In this document: positions 1 to 7,801 of the stretch, piece after piece
Layout of the letters: every line of letters begins with the position of its first letter
Position numbering within the stretch: position 1 is the stretch's first letter
NCBI GenBank assembly: GCA_052147395.1
Contig: JBKQKS010000201.1
Span: forward strand, 1-17,485
Length of the DNA stretch: 17,485 bases
Direction: 5' to 3'
DNA from: Roseiarcus sp052147395
GTDB taxonomy: Bacteria > Pseudomonadota > Alphaproteobacteria > Rhizobiales > Beijerinckiaceae
Position numbers and translations under genes: made by a program
Notes under the pieces: generated by a model
Seen by the model: only the letters and a program-made list of their open reading frames with translations
Databases searched by the model: none
What the model was told of the DNA's origin: nothing

Positions 1-1285
1 CTATCATGTCCATGTGGCGCTCGGCTGCACGCTCGAGGAGAACCTCGAAGCGATCGCCGACAGCGTCAAGGCGGCCGTCGCGGCGGGCCGCGAGGCGATG
101 GTCGACTGCGAGCATTTCTTCGACGGCTACAAGGCCAACCCGTCTTAAGCGCTCGCCTGCGCCCACGCCGCGTTCGAGGCCGGCTCGCGCTGGGTGGTGC
201 TCTGCGACACCAATGGCGGCACGCTGCCCGACGAAGTCGAGCGCATCGTCGGCGACGTCGTCGAGCAGATCCCGGGAGATCATGTCGCCATCCACGCCCA
301 CAACGACACCGAAAACGCGGTCGCCAATTCGCTGGCGGCAATCCACGCCGGAGCGCGCCAGGTGCAGGGCACGCTCAACGGACTGGGGGAACGTTGCGGC
401 AACGCCAATCTCGTCTCGCTGATCCCGACGCTGGCGCTGAAGAACGCCTATGCCGAAAAATTCGACATCGGCATCAGCCGCGACGCGCTGCGCTCGCTCG
501 CAAAAGTGTCGCGCACCCTCGACGAGCTCATCAACCGCGCCCCCAACCGCCATCAGCCCTATGTCGGCGCTTCCGCCTTCGCCACCAAGGCGGGCATCCA
601 CGCTTCCGCGCTCGCCAAAGATCCGCGCACTTACGAGCACGTGCCGCCCGAGAGCGTCGGCAACAAGCGCGCGATCCTGGTCTCCGATCAGGCCGGCCGC
701 GCCAACCTCGTCGCGCAATTGCAACGCATGGCGGTCGATGTCGCCGCCGACGATCCGCGGCTGCAGCGCATCCTCGACGAGGTGAAGTCGCGCGAGGCCC
801 AGGGTTACGCCTACGAGGCCGCCGACGCCTCGTTCGAGCTGCTAGCGCGGCGCCTGCTCGGCGGCGTGCCGGAATTCTTCGACGTCGAGAGCTTCAACGT
901 CAGCGTCGAACGCAAGTTCAACTCGGCGGGCGCGCTGTATTCGGCCTCGCAGGCGGTGGTGAAGATCCGCATCGGCGATGAGACGCTGATCTCGGCCGCC
1001 GAGGGCAACGGCCCGGTCAACGCTCTCGACCTCGCGCTGCGCAAGGACCTCGGCGTCTACCAGAAGCTGATCCAGGACCTCGAGCTGCTCGATTATCGCG
1101 TGCGCGTGTTCCAGGGCGGCACCGACGCGGTGACCCGCGTCCTGATCGAATTCGGCGACGGCGCCGGGGCGCGCTGGTCGACGGTCGGCGTGTCCGGCAA
1201 CATCATCGACGCCTCGTTCCAGGCGCTGGTCGACGCGATCAACTACAAGCTCGTCAGGACGGGGGCGGCGGCGCCCGCCGCCTGA
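1..1285 (+). pseudogene. cimA: Citramalate synthase, 5' truncated by window, with in-frame stop
   Basis: CimA condenses pyruvate with acetyl-CoA to (R)-citramalate, the first step of the threonine-independent route to 2-oxobutyrate and isoleucine. The reading frame enters at base 2 and runs to TGA at 1283-1285, about 427 codons, where the family has about 530. Visible motifs are CEHFFDGYKANP, then CDTNGGTLP (the DTNGG form is typical of CimA rather than LeuA), the metal-binding HAHND at about 290-305, and GLGERCGNANL. A C-terminal LeuA-type dimerisation/regulatory domain covers roughly 840-1285. Codon 49 of the visible frame is TAA (146-148), inside KANPS-stop-ALA, where relatives have tyrosine; one base change from TAC or TAT explains it. 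No other lesion is seen in the remaining 379 codons. The longest downstream restart is GTG at 194, which would drop the N-terminal part of the catalytic TIM barrel. This is either a recent nonsense mutation or a sequencing error. The family assignment is firm; loss of function is inferred. Confidence 0.85.
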
Positions 1286-1302
1286 GTTTTCCGGCTCGGG
1301 GC

Positions 1303-1321
1303 GCCGGCCGCCGTGGCCGGC
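1303..1321 (+). terminator. Candidate stem-loop terminator after cimA
   Basis: A perfect 7-bp GC stem (GCCGGCC at 1303-1309 with GGCCGGC at 1315-1321) closes a 5-base loop, 18 bases after the cimA stop. No T-run follows, so intrinsic termination is uncertain. Only the dyad is certain. Confidence 0.4.
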
Positions 1322-1430
1322 CTCATCGCGGCCCGCTACAATAACTGGCTTCGAGCTGGCGCGCGGCCGAGGGTCGTCCCCGCCCGCGGTCGCAATCGCC
1401 GGCTCGGCTGGCAAACTACCGGACTCGCGC

Positions 1431-2378
1431 ATGACCAAAACCCTCTACCCTTCCCTCGAACCTTACGAGACCGGCTTTCTCGACGTCGGCGACGGGCACT
1501 CGATCTATTTCGAGCGCTGCGGCCGTCGCGGGGGCAGGCCCGCGGTGTTTCTGCATGGCGGACCGGGCGGCGGCGCCGCGCCGGATCATCGGCGACTGTT
1601 CGATCCCGAGCGCTATGACGTCACGCTGTTCGATCAGCGCGGCTGTGGACGCTCGACGCCGTACGCGTCGCTGGAGGCGAACACGACGTGGCGCCTGGTT
1701 GCCGATATCGAGCGGCTGCGGGTCGCGGCCCATGTCGACAAATGGTTAGTTTTCGGCGGCTCCTGGGGCTCGACGCTGGCGCTTTGCTATGCCGAGACCC
1801 ACCCTGAGCGGGTCAGCGCGCTCGTCGTGCGGGGCGTATATACTGTCACCAAGGCCGAGCTCGACTGGTACTATCGGTTCGGCGTTTCCGAAATATTCCC
1901 GGACAAGTGGGAGCGTTTTCAGGCGCCGATCCCGCCCGGGGAGCGCGGCGACATGATCGCCGCCTATCGCCGCCGCCTCACTCACGACGACCCCGCAGTG
2001 CAGATCGCGGCCGCCAAGGCCTGGAGCCTGTGGGAGGGCGAGACCATCACGCTGCTGCCGCAGCCGGGAATCGCCGCCGTGCACGGCGACGATCATTTCG
2101 CGATCGCCTTCGCGCGCATCGAGAACCACTATTTCACCCATCGCTGCTGGCTCGAGGAGGGTCAGTTGCTCAGGGACGCTGACCGGCTGCGCGGCATTCC
2201 TGGGACGATCGTGCACGGCCGCTACGACATGCCGTGCCCGGCGCGCTATGCTTGGGGCTTACACGAGGCGTGGCCGGAGGCCGATTTCCATCTCGTCGAA
2301 GGCGCCGGCCATGCCTACTCCGAGCCCGGCATTCTCGATCAGCTGATCCGTGCGACCGACCGGTTCGCGGCGGACTGA
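1431..2378 (+). CDS. pip: Proline iminopeptidase (peptidase family S33, alpha/beta hydrolase)
   Basis: This cytoplasmic serine exopeptidase releases N-terminal proline from peptides. It has 315 residues, the usual size of the Xanthomonas-type enzymes. The oxyanion-hole motif HGGPGGG is at 42-48 and DQRGCGRS at 68-75. The nucleophile elbow GGSWGS (109-114) gives Ser111 as catalytic serine. HGRYDMPCP supplies Asp266 and GAGHAYSEPG supplies His294, numbering essentially identical to the characterised X. campestris triad (Ser110, Asp266, His294). The N-terminus, LYPSLEPYETGFLDVGDGH, is the typical family start and supports ATG 1431, although no clear Shine-Dalgarno sequence precedes it. It lies 145 bases after cimA and 62 bases before the DeoR-type gene, and looks monocistronic. 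I consider the assignment firm. Confidence 0.95.
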   Translation: MTKTLYPSLEPYETGFLDVGDGHSIYFERCGRRGGRPAVFLHGGPGGGAAPDHRRLFDPERYDVTLFDQRGCGRSTPYASLEANTTWRLVADIERLRVAAHVDKWLVFGGSWGSTLALCYAETHPERVSALVVRGVYTVTKAELDWYYRFGVSEIFPDKWERFQAPIPPGERGDMIAAYRRRLTHDDPAVQIAAAKAWSLWEGETITLLPQPGIAAVHGDDHFAIAFARIENHYFTHRCWLEEGQLLRDADRLRGIPGTIVHGRYDMPCPARYAWGLHEAWPEADFHLVEGAGHAYSEPGILDQLIRATDRFAAD

Positions 2379-2386
2379 ACTTAGGC

Positions 2387-2436
2387 TTGCATGTTTTTGC
2401 ACGTTCATGCATGGTTGCGTCGGCTCATGCACGAAC
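2387..2436 (+). promoter_or_regulatory. 10-bp phased repeat array, probable DeoR-family operator
   Basis: Directly before the DeoR-type gene are TTGCATGTTT (2387-2396), TTGCACGTTC (2397-2406) and ATGCATGGTT (2407-2416), three head-to-tail copies of a degenerate 10-base unit. A fourth copy, ATGCACGAAC (2427-2436), stands exactly two periods further on. The same bases also form an inverted repeat: GTTCATGCATG (2403-2413) against CATGCACGAAC (2426-2436), 10 of 11 bases complementary. Spacing of one helical turn suits a regulator binding one DNA face. DeoR-family proteins are known to use repeated half-sites and often control themselves. Binding here is inferred. Confidence 0.6.
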
Positions 2437-2440
2437 AACC

Positions 2441-3229
2441 ATGTTTGACCTCTCCCTCCCCGGCGAACGGCACAAAATCATTCTCGACCAACTGGCGCGG
2501 CGCGGAAGAGTGATCGCCAGCGTTCTGGCGCGGGAATTCAAAACCTCCGAGGACACGATCCGCCGGGACTTACGCGAGCTCGCGGCGGCCGGGCTATGCA
2601 AGCGCGTCTACGGCGGCGCGCTGCCCTTGTCGCCGGCCTCCGGGACGCTCGCCGAGCGCGAGGCGGAAGCGCCGGTGCGCAAGGCGGCGCTGGCGCGGGC
2701 CGCCGTCCGCCTCGCCCGGCCGGGCGAGACGCTGTTCATCGACGCCGGCTCCACCAATCTCGCCATTGCCCGCGCGCTCCCTCCGGGTCTCGAGGTCACC
2801 GTCGTCACCAACGCGCCGGCCATCGCTGCCGAACTCGTCGGGCGGCCGGCGATCGAGCTGCTCACGATCGGCGGCCGCGTCGATATGCGCGCCAGCGCGG
2901 CGCTCGGCGCGCGGGCGCTGGCGCAAATCCGAGACATCCGGCCGGACCTCGCCTTTCTCGGCGCCTGCGCGGTCGACGCCGAAGCCGGGGTCGCGGCGTT
3001 CGGCGCCGAGGAGGCGGAGTTCAAACGACGCGTGGCCGAGCGCGCCCGGCGGGTCGTCGTCGCTGCGACCAAGGATAAGCTCGCAACGTCGGCGCCGTTC
3101 GCCGTTATTCCCGTGGCCGCGCTGTGGCGGCTCGTCGTCGAGGCCGACGCGCCCCGCGACGCGCTCGCCCATTTACGCACGCGAGTGGAGCTTTTGACAG
3201 CGCCCGCTATCGAGGAACGCGGGTCATGA
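2441..3229 (+). CDS. DeoR-family transcriptional regulator
   Basis: This is a 262-residue protein, the normal DeoR/GlpR size. An N-terminal DeoR helix-turn-helix spans about 8-60, with recognition helix SEDTIRRDLREL at 36-47 followed by the usual GLCKRVYGGA. The C-terminal DeoR sensor domain (about 75-240) carries FIDAGSTN, TNAPAIAAEL, IGGRVDMRASAALG and the late KRRVAERARRVVVAATKDK segment. Members of this family generally sense phosphorylated sugars or related metabolites. ATG 2441 was chosen because it puts the helix-turn-helix at the usual distance from the N-terminus. An in-frame ATG at 2411 would add ten residues and place part of the operator-like repeats inside the gene. No good ribosome-binding site precedes either. 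The stop overlaps the start of the MFS gene (ATGA), so the two are almost certainly one operon. The effector is unknown. Confidence 0.92.
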   Translation: MFDLSLPGERHKIILDQLARRGRVIASVLAREFKTSEDTIRRDLRELAAAGLCKRVYGGALPLSPASGTLAEREAEAPVRKAALARAAVRLARPGETLFIDAGSTNLAIARALPPGLEVTVVTNAPAIAAELVGRPAIELLTIGGRVDMRASAALGARALAQIRDIRPDLAFLGACAVDAEAGVAAFGAEEAEFKRRVAERARRVVVAATKDKLATSAPFAVIPVAALWRLVVEADAPRDALAHLRTRVELLTAPAIEERGS

Positions 3230-4368
3230 CCGAAGCGGCGACCGTCGCCCACGCCTGGCCAGAACGGCTGTCGACCAAGGGCGCCTTTCTCGCCAACGGG
3301 CTCGGCATCGGCGCCTGGGCGGCCTCACTGCCTTCGCTGAAAAGTGCGCTGGCCCTGTCGGCCGGCGCGCTCAGCCTTCCGTTGTTCGCCTTCGCCGTCG
3401 GCGCCGTGCTGGCGATGCTCGCCGCGCCAAGATTGGCCGCGCATTGGGGGTCCGGGCGCGTGACGCTGTTTTCGGCCTATGCCTTCGCCGCCTCGCTGCT
3501 GTTGCCGACGCTCGCCGGCAATTTGCCAGCGCTCGCGGGCGCCGCGTTCGTCATCGGCGCCGCCAACGGCGTAATGGACGTCGCGATGAACGCGCACGCG
3601 AGCGGCGTCGAGCGGCGCTGGGGCGCGGCGATCATGTCCTCGTTCCACGCCGCCTTCAGCGCCGGCGGCCTTCTCGGCGCGGCGCTCGGGACGCTGGTCG
3701 GCGCCGGCGGCGCGAGGCCGATCCTGATGAGCGGCGCGGCGCTCGCTGGGGCGCTGACGCTCGCCTCCGCCGGCGCGCTGCGCGGCGCGCCGATCGCGCC
3801 GACAGCGCCCGTAACGGACGGTTTCGTCCTGCCGCGGGGCGCGCTGGCGATAGCTGCCGGCGCCTTCCTGTGCTTCCTCTGTGAGGGCGCAATGGCCGAT
3901 TGGAGCGCCGTCTATCTCGCCGCCGTCGCCGCGGCGCCGCCGACGCTTGCGCCCGCTGGCTACGCCGCCTTTTCCGCGGCGATGTTCTTCGGCCGTTCCG
4001 CCGGCGATTTCGCCGTGCGCGTTTTTGGACGCGCGCGCGTCGTGGGCGCAGGCGGCGCGTTGGCCGCGGCCGGGCTGGCGCTCGCCTATGCCGCGCCTGC
4101 GCTGGCGCCCGCGTCGCTTGGCTTCGCCCTGGTCGGGATCGGCCTCTCCAATGTCGTGCCGGCGCTGTTCAGCGCCGCGAGCGGTCTCGGCGTCTCGCCG
4201 GCGACGGGCGTGGCGATTGCGGCGACCGCCGGCTATGCCGGCCTGGTCGCCGGCCCGGTCGCGATCGGCGCGGTCGCCGAAGTAGCGGGATTGCGCAACG
4301 GGATCGCGCTGCTCGCCGCGCTCGCCTGCGCGGTCGCGCTGACGGGGAGAGCGCTGGCGCGGCGGTGA
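3226..4368 (+). CDS. MFS transporter, YbjJ-like
   Basis: A 380-residue, very Ala/Gly/Leu-rich protein with about twelve hydrophobic segments, as expected of a major facilitator superfamily carrier in the inner membrane. The segment MDVAMNAHASGVERRWG (from residue 117), followed by IMSSFHAAFSAGGLLGAALG, is characteristic of the YbjJ-like MFS subgroup, whose substrates are poorly defined. ATG 3226 overlaps the DeoR stop and is preceded by GAGGAA (3212-3217) at good spacing; the open frame continues upstream inside the regulator but that part is out of frame with the DeoR protein and not MFS-like. The overlap suggests the regulator controls this carrier and that the substrate or its phosphorylated product may be the inducer. 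Family firm, substrate unknown. Confidence 0.92.
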   Translation: MTEAATVAHAWPERLSTKGAFLANGLGIGAWAASLPSLKSALALSAGALSLPLFAFAVGAVLAMLAAPRLAAHWGSGRVTLFSAYAFAASLLLPTLAGNLPALAGAAFVIGAANGVMDVAMNAHASGVERRWGAAIMSSFHAAFSAGGLLGAALGTLVGAGGARPILMSGAALAGALTLASAGALRGAPIAPTAPVTDGFVLPRGALAIAAGAFLCFLCEGAMADWSAVYLAAVAAAPPTLAPAGYAAFSAAMFFGRSAGDFAVRVFGRARVVGAGGALAAAGLALAYAAPALAPASLGFALVGIGLSNVVPALFSAASGLGVSPATGVAIAATAGYAGLVAGPVAIGAVAEVAGLRNGIALLAALACAVALTGRALARR

Positions 4369-4467
4369 AGACGTTCCCGCCAAGACTTCGATAATCCTGC
4401 GGTGCGGCGGGAGACAGGGCGCGCGCGATGTGGCATGAGGCGGCGAGGAGTTCGCTCGGGACCGTTC

Positions 4468-5352
4468 ATGAACGCGCTGCTGTTCGCCTTCGTGGTCGTC
4501 GCCTGGGGCCTCACCTGGTACGGGATAAAGCTCGAGCTCGGCCCGACGCCGGCGGAGACGTCGATCTTCTGGCGCTTCCTCATCGCCGCGGCGATGATGT
4601 GGCTCGGCCTCGCGGCGACGCGCAAGCTGAGACGCGCGACGCTCGGCGCCCACCGCTGGTTCGCGGCGCTGGGCCTGCTGCTGTTCAGCGCGAATTTCCT
4701 CTGCTTTTACAATGCCGAGCGTTTTGCGCCGAGCGGCGTCGTGGCGGTCGTGTTCTCTGTCGCCTCGGGGTTCAATGTCGTCAATCAGTGGATTTGGCGC
4801 GGCGTCACGCCAAGCCCCCGGGTCGTCGCGGGCGCGGCGCTCGGCGCGCTGGGCGTCGCCGGCCTGTTCGCAGATCAACTCGCAGCTTCGACGGCGCGCA
4901 GCGGCGCGCCCTGGGGCGTCGGGCTCGCGCTCGCGGGGACCTACTGCTTCTCGCTCGGCAATCTCGCCTCGGCGCCGGCGACGCGCGCGGCGGGCGACCT
5001 GCCCAACGCGATCGCTCGCGCGATGACCTGGGGAACGCTCTATCTTGCGATTCTCGTTGCGGCGCGCGGCCTGCCGTTCACGCCGACATGGAGCGCAGCC
5101 TATCTCGGCGGCCTCCTCTATCTCTCGAGTGTCGGCTCGGTCGCCGGCTTCCTCGCCTATCTCGCGCTGGTCGAGCGCATCGGTCCGGAGCGCGCGGCCT
5201 ATACGACGGCGCTGTCGCCGGTCATCGCGCTGGCTTTGTCGTCCGCGCTCGAGGGCTACGCTTTCAGCCGCTGGGCGCTCATCGGCGCGCCGCTCATTCT
5301 CATCGGCAACGTCGCGATGTTCACGCCCGGTCCGGGGCGGCGCGAGCGTTGA
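4468..5352 (+). CDS. EamA/DMT-family transporter
   Basis: A 294-residue integral membrane protein with about ten transmembrane helices arranged as two EamA repeats (roughly 3-135 and 148-290), the standard RhaT/YdcZ-like drug/metabolite transporter layout. The N-terminus MNALLFAFVVVAWGLTWYGIKLELGPTP followed by WRFLIAAAMMWLGL is typical of the first repeat; the second contains ERIGPERAAYTTALSPVIALALS. ATG 4468 starts directly at the first membrane helix. An in-frame ATG at 4402 would add an Arg-rich, non-homologous leader. GAGGAG at 4445-4450 is a possible but rather distant ribosome-binding site. It follows the MFS gene by 99 bases, so co-transcription is possible but unproven. Such carriers export amino acids or metabolites; nothing here identifies the substrate. 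Confidence 0.92.
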   Translation: MNALLFAFVVVAWGLTWYGIKLELGPTPAETSIFWRFLIAAAMMWLGLAATRKLRRATLGAHRWFAALGLLLFSANFLCFYNAERFAPSGVVAVVFSVASGFNVVNQWIWRGVTPSPRVVAGAALGALGVAGLFADQLAASTARSGAPWGVGLALAGTYCFSLGNLASAPATRAAGDLPNAIARAMTWGTLYLAILVAARGLPFTPTWSAAYLGGLLYLSSVGSVAGFLAYLALVERIGPERAAYTTALSPVIALALSSALEGYAFSRWALIGAPLILIGNVAMFTPGPGRRER

Positions 5353-5458
5353 AATGGCCCGTGGCCGCGGGTTGTCTCTGCCGACGTCATCGACTAGATT
5401 TGGCATGGACGAACGCCGCGGCGGAAGGATCGGGGGTCGAGCCCGGAGAGGTCACGAG

Positions 5459-5734
5459 ATGTACGTTGCGCACTCGAGCCTGATCGTCATCGCCATCGTC
5501 GGCGTGATAGCCGGATGGCTCGCAGGTAAACTGGTTCGCGGATACGGGTTCGGCCTGATCGGCGATCTCGTGGTCGGCGTCATCGGCGCGTTCGTCGGCT
5601 CCTGGCTGCTGCCAACGCTCCACATCCATCTCGGCGCCGGAATGATCAACGCGATCATCAACGCGACCGTGGGGGCGGTCGTGTTGTTGATCGTGCTGCG
5701 TCTTCTCGGCGGCGGCGGGCGACGGTGGCGCTGA
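5459..5734 (+). CDS. GlsB/YeaQ/YmgE-family small membrane protein
   Basis: A 91-residue protein with three hydrophobic segments (about 7-25, 33-52, 64-84). It has the glycine-rich GWLAGKLVRGYGFGLIGDLVVGVIGAFVGSWL core typical of the family, formerly called transglycosylase-associated proteins, which are stress-induced inner-membrane proteins of uncertain mechanism. The sequence core is shown here in two parts for reading: GWLAGKLVRG and GDLVVGVIGAFVGSW. ATG 5459 is preceded by GGAGAGG (5445-5451) with a 7-base spacer, which decides the start; the same frame is open far upstream through the EamA gene but that part is a shadow. It is transcribed toward the next gene on the opposite strand, only 21 bases away. 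Family assignment is good; molecular role unknown. Confidence 0.9.
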   Translation: MYVAHSSLIVIAIVGVIAGWLAGKLVRGYGFGLIGDLVVGVIGAFVGSWLLPTLHIHLGAGMINAIINATVGAVVLLIVLRLLGGGGRRWR

Positions 5735-5755
5735 CCCGCGAGCCTCGCCGACGAA

Positions 5756-6187
5756 TCAACTCGCCGTGAACAGCGACGCGCCGATCGCCAGTGCAATGAG
5801 CATCGCGATCAGCACCACGGCGCCAAGAATGTTGTGCTGGTGGTCGATCGCGAGCCAGCGCTCGAAATCGCCAGCTTCCGCGGCCTTCAGCCGGATGTAA
5901 ACCAGATACGAGCGGTAGATGTTGAAGCCAACGGCGACGAGGCCGGCGCCGACCATGCCGCCGACCAGAGCCGTCGGCGGCGCCCCGCCGAACAGATAGA
6001 GGCCGGTGAGCAGCACGAGCGCGAAGGCCGGTGTTTCGACGAAGAGATCGATGCGCCAGTGGGCGCGGGAAATGTAGAGCCGGTCCGCATCCGACCCATC
6101 GCCCGCGCGCTCGAACACCCATTCGGTGAGCACTGAGCCCAGCCAGACGAACGCCGCGAGCATGTGGAGGAAGACAGCGATACTCAT
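5756..6187 (-). CDS. Uncharacterised four-helix membrane protein
   Basis: A 143-residue protein with four predicted membrane helices at about 3-21, 53-67, 72-91 and 119-140. His8 in helix 1, the AHWRID segment (42-47) and DHQHN (115-119) before helix 4 are possible metal or haem ligands, reminiscent of CopD/DUF2269-type small membrane proteins, but I cannot assign a family with certainty. ATG 6187 is chosen because GAGGA stands about 7 bases upstream; an earlier in-frame start at 6223 would add 12 polar residues and run through a stem-loop. It lies 104 bases downstream of trmFO on the same strand and ends 21 bases from the convergent GlsB-type gene. A stem-loop sits just before its ribosome-binding site. 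Confidence 0.85.
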   Translation of the reverse strand: MSIAVFLHMLAAFVWLGSVLTEWVFERAGDGSDADRLYISRAHWRIDLFVETPAFALVLLTGLYLFGGAPPTALVGGMVGAGLVAVGFNIYRSYLVYIRLKAAEAGDFERWLAIDHQHNILGAVVLIAMLIALAIGASLFTAS

Positions 6188-6199
6188 GAGGGTCCTCGC

Positions 6200-6225
6200 C
6201 TTTGGCGCTACGGGGTAGCGCAAAG
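6200..6225 (-). promoter_or_regulatory. Stem-loop in leader of membrane-protein gene
   Basis: On the minus strand CTTTGCGCTA pairs with TAGCGCCAAAG, a ten-pair stem with one bulged base and a 5-base loop, ending about two bases before the GAGGA ribosome-binding site of the gene starting at 6187. There is no T-run after it, so it is unlikely to be a plain terminator of trmFO. A role in translation or transcript stability is an inference. Confidence 0.45.
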
Positions 6226-6291
6226 CCAGCGACCTTCAAAGCGCGCATCGCTCGATTCGTTCCTCATCTGCGCCTCTCTCTGTTTCGAAAA

Positions 6292-7695
6292 TCAACGCTG
6301 CGGCGCGGCCTCGGCCTCCGCCATCCAAGCCTCGAGGTCGCGCTCCGCCCGCGCCGATATGAGCCGCTTGCGCGCCGCGCCACGCTCCGGCCCGTCGAGC
6401 CGCTTTCCCGTCTCGTCGAGGCGCGGCGCTTCGATCGGCGGGAACAGGCCGAAGTTGACGTTCATCGGCTGGAACGACGGCGGGCCGGCGTCGATGGTCT
6501 CGATATGGCCGCCGGTGATGTGGTTGATCAGCGCGCCGATCGCGGTCGTCGCGGGCGGCGAGGAAAGCTCGCGCCCGAGCCGCCCGGCGGCGGCGAACCG
6601 GCCGGCGATCAGCCCGACTGCGGCGCTTTCGACATAGCCCTCGCAGCCGGTGATCTGGCCGGCGAAGCGCAGCCGCGGTTCGGCCTTCGAGCGCAACCGG
6701 GAATCGAGCAGGCGCGGCGAATTGAGATAGGTATTGCGATGCAGGCCGCCGAGCCGGGCGAATTCCGCGCGCTCGAGCCCGGGGATCATGCGCAATATCC
6801 GGCCCTGTTCGCCGTATTTGAGCTTGGTCTGGAATCCCACCATGTTGAACAGCGTGCCGAGCGCGTTGTCCTGTCGCAATTGCACGATGGCGTAGGGCTT
6901 CACTTTGGGGTTGTGCGCGTTGGTGAGGCCAAACGGCTTCATCGGCCCATGGCGCAGCGTCTCGCGCCCCCGCGCCGCCATCACTTCGATGGGCAGGCAG
7001 CCGTCGAAATAGGGCGTGCCTTCGAACTCGCGAAATTCCATCTTCTCCGCCGCCAGCAGCGCATCGACGAAGGCGTCGTACTCGTCGCGGCTCATCGGGC
7101 AGTTGACGTAATCGGCGCCCGTGCCGCCCGGCCCGGCCTTGTCGTAGCGCGACTGCCGCCAGACGATGTCGAAATCGATCGAATCGAGATGCACGATCGG
7201 CGCGATGGCGTCGAAGAAAGCGAGCGACGATTCGCCGGTGCGGCCCCGAATGGCGTCCGCGAGCGCCGGCGAAGTGAGCGGTCCGGTGGCGATGACGACG
7301 CTGTCCCAGTCGGCGGGCGGCAGGCCGGCGATCTCCTCGCGCTCGACGCGGATCGACGGCTCGGCGAGGATCGCGGCCTCGACCGCGGCAGAGAAGCCGT
7401 CGCGGTCGACGGCGAGCGCGCCGCCCGCGGGCACCTGATGCTGATCCGCCGCGCGCAGGATGAGCGAGCCGAGGCGCCGCATCTCGCGGTGGATCACGCC
7501 GACCGCGTTCGCCGTGGCGTCGTCGGAGCGGAACGAATTGGAGCACACCAGCTCGGCGAGCCGATCGGTGCGATGCGCCTCGGTGCTGCGCCGGGGGCGC
7601 ATTTCGTGGAGGACGACGGGAACGCCGGCGCGGGAAATCTGCCAGGCCGCCTCCGAGCCGGCGAGGCCGCCGCCGATGACATGAACGGGTCGCAT
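6292..7695 (-). CDS. trmFO: Folate- and FAD-dependent tRNA (uracil-54-C5)-methyltransferase TrmFO
   Basis: TrmFO makes ribothymidine at position 54 of tRNA using methylenetetrahydrofolate as carbon donor and FADH2 as reductant. The 467-residue protein begins MRPVHVIGGGLAGSEAA, the FAD-binding Rossmann motif (GGGLAGSE at 8-15), then EMRP (31-34), LAELVCSNSFRSDD with Cys51, and YFDGCLPIE with Cys233. These two cysteines correspond to Cys53 and Cys226 of the B. subtilis enzyme. GALAVDRDGFS, AHNPKVKPYAIVQLRQDN and AGQITGCEGYVES are further family signatures, and the length fits the usual 430-475. ATG 7695 places the Rossmann motif at the normal distance. It is followed 104 bases later by the membrane-protein gene and preceded by the DUF1127 gene in the same direction. 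Very confident. Confidence 0.97.
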   Translation of the reverse strand: MRPVHVIGGGLAGSEAAWQISRAGVPVVLHEMRPRRSTEAHRTDRLAELVCSNSFRSDDATANAVGVIHREMRRLGSLILRAADQHQVPAGGALAVDRDGFSAAVEAAILAEPSIRVEREEIAGLPPADWDSVVIATGPLTSPALADAIRGRTGESSLAFFDAIAPIVHLDSIDFDIVWRQSRYDKAGPGGTGADYVNCPMSRDEYDAFVDALLAAEKMEFREFEGTPYFDGCLPIEVMAARGRETLRHGPMKPFGLTNAHNPKVKPYAIVQLRQDNALGTLFNMVGFQTKLKYGEQGRILRMIPGLERAEFARLGGLHRNTYLNSPRLLDSRLRSKAEPRLRFAGQITGCEGYVESAAVGLIAGRFAAAGRLGRELSSPPATTAIGALINHITGGHIETIDAGPPSFQPMNVNFGLFPPIEAPRLDETGKRLDGPERGAARKRLISARAERDLEAWMAEAEAAPQR

Positions 7696-7801
7696 CCCCC
7701 TTATCTCACAACGCCGCCCCCGCGCGTCAAGCCAGAGAGAAACGCCCGCTGGGAAAGACCCCCGGCGTGCGTCGCGCCGCCCAGTCGTTCGCGGCGGCCG
7801 A

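Noticed and set aside
1337..1342. TACAAT, a possible -10 box before pip
   Set aside because: No -35 box stands at a proper distance, so a promoter cannot be supported.
4375..4412. TCCCGCC/GGCGGGA stem with a 24-base loop before the EamA gene, considered as a riboswitch or terminator
   Set aside because: The loop is long, there is no T-run, and I see no features of a known riboswitch class; such pairings arise readily at this GC content.
3325..5406. Long open frame of 693 codons on the minus strand
   Set aside because: It is antisense to the MFS and EamA genes, extremely Arg/Glu/Ala-rich with no family motifs, and arises from the GC-rich third positions of the real genes.
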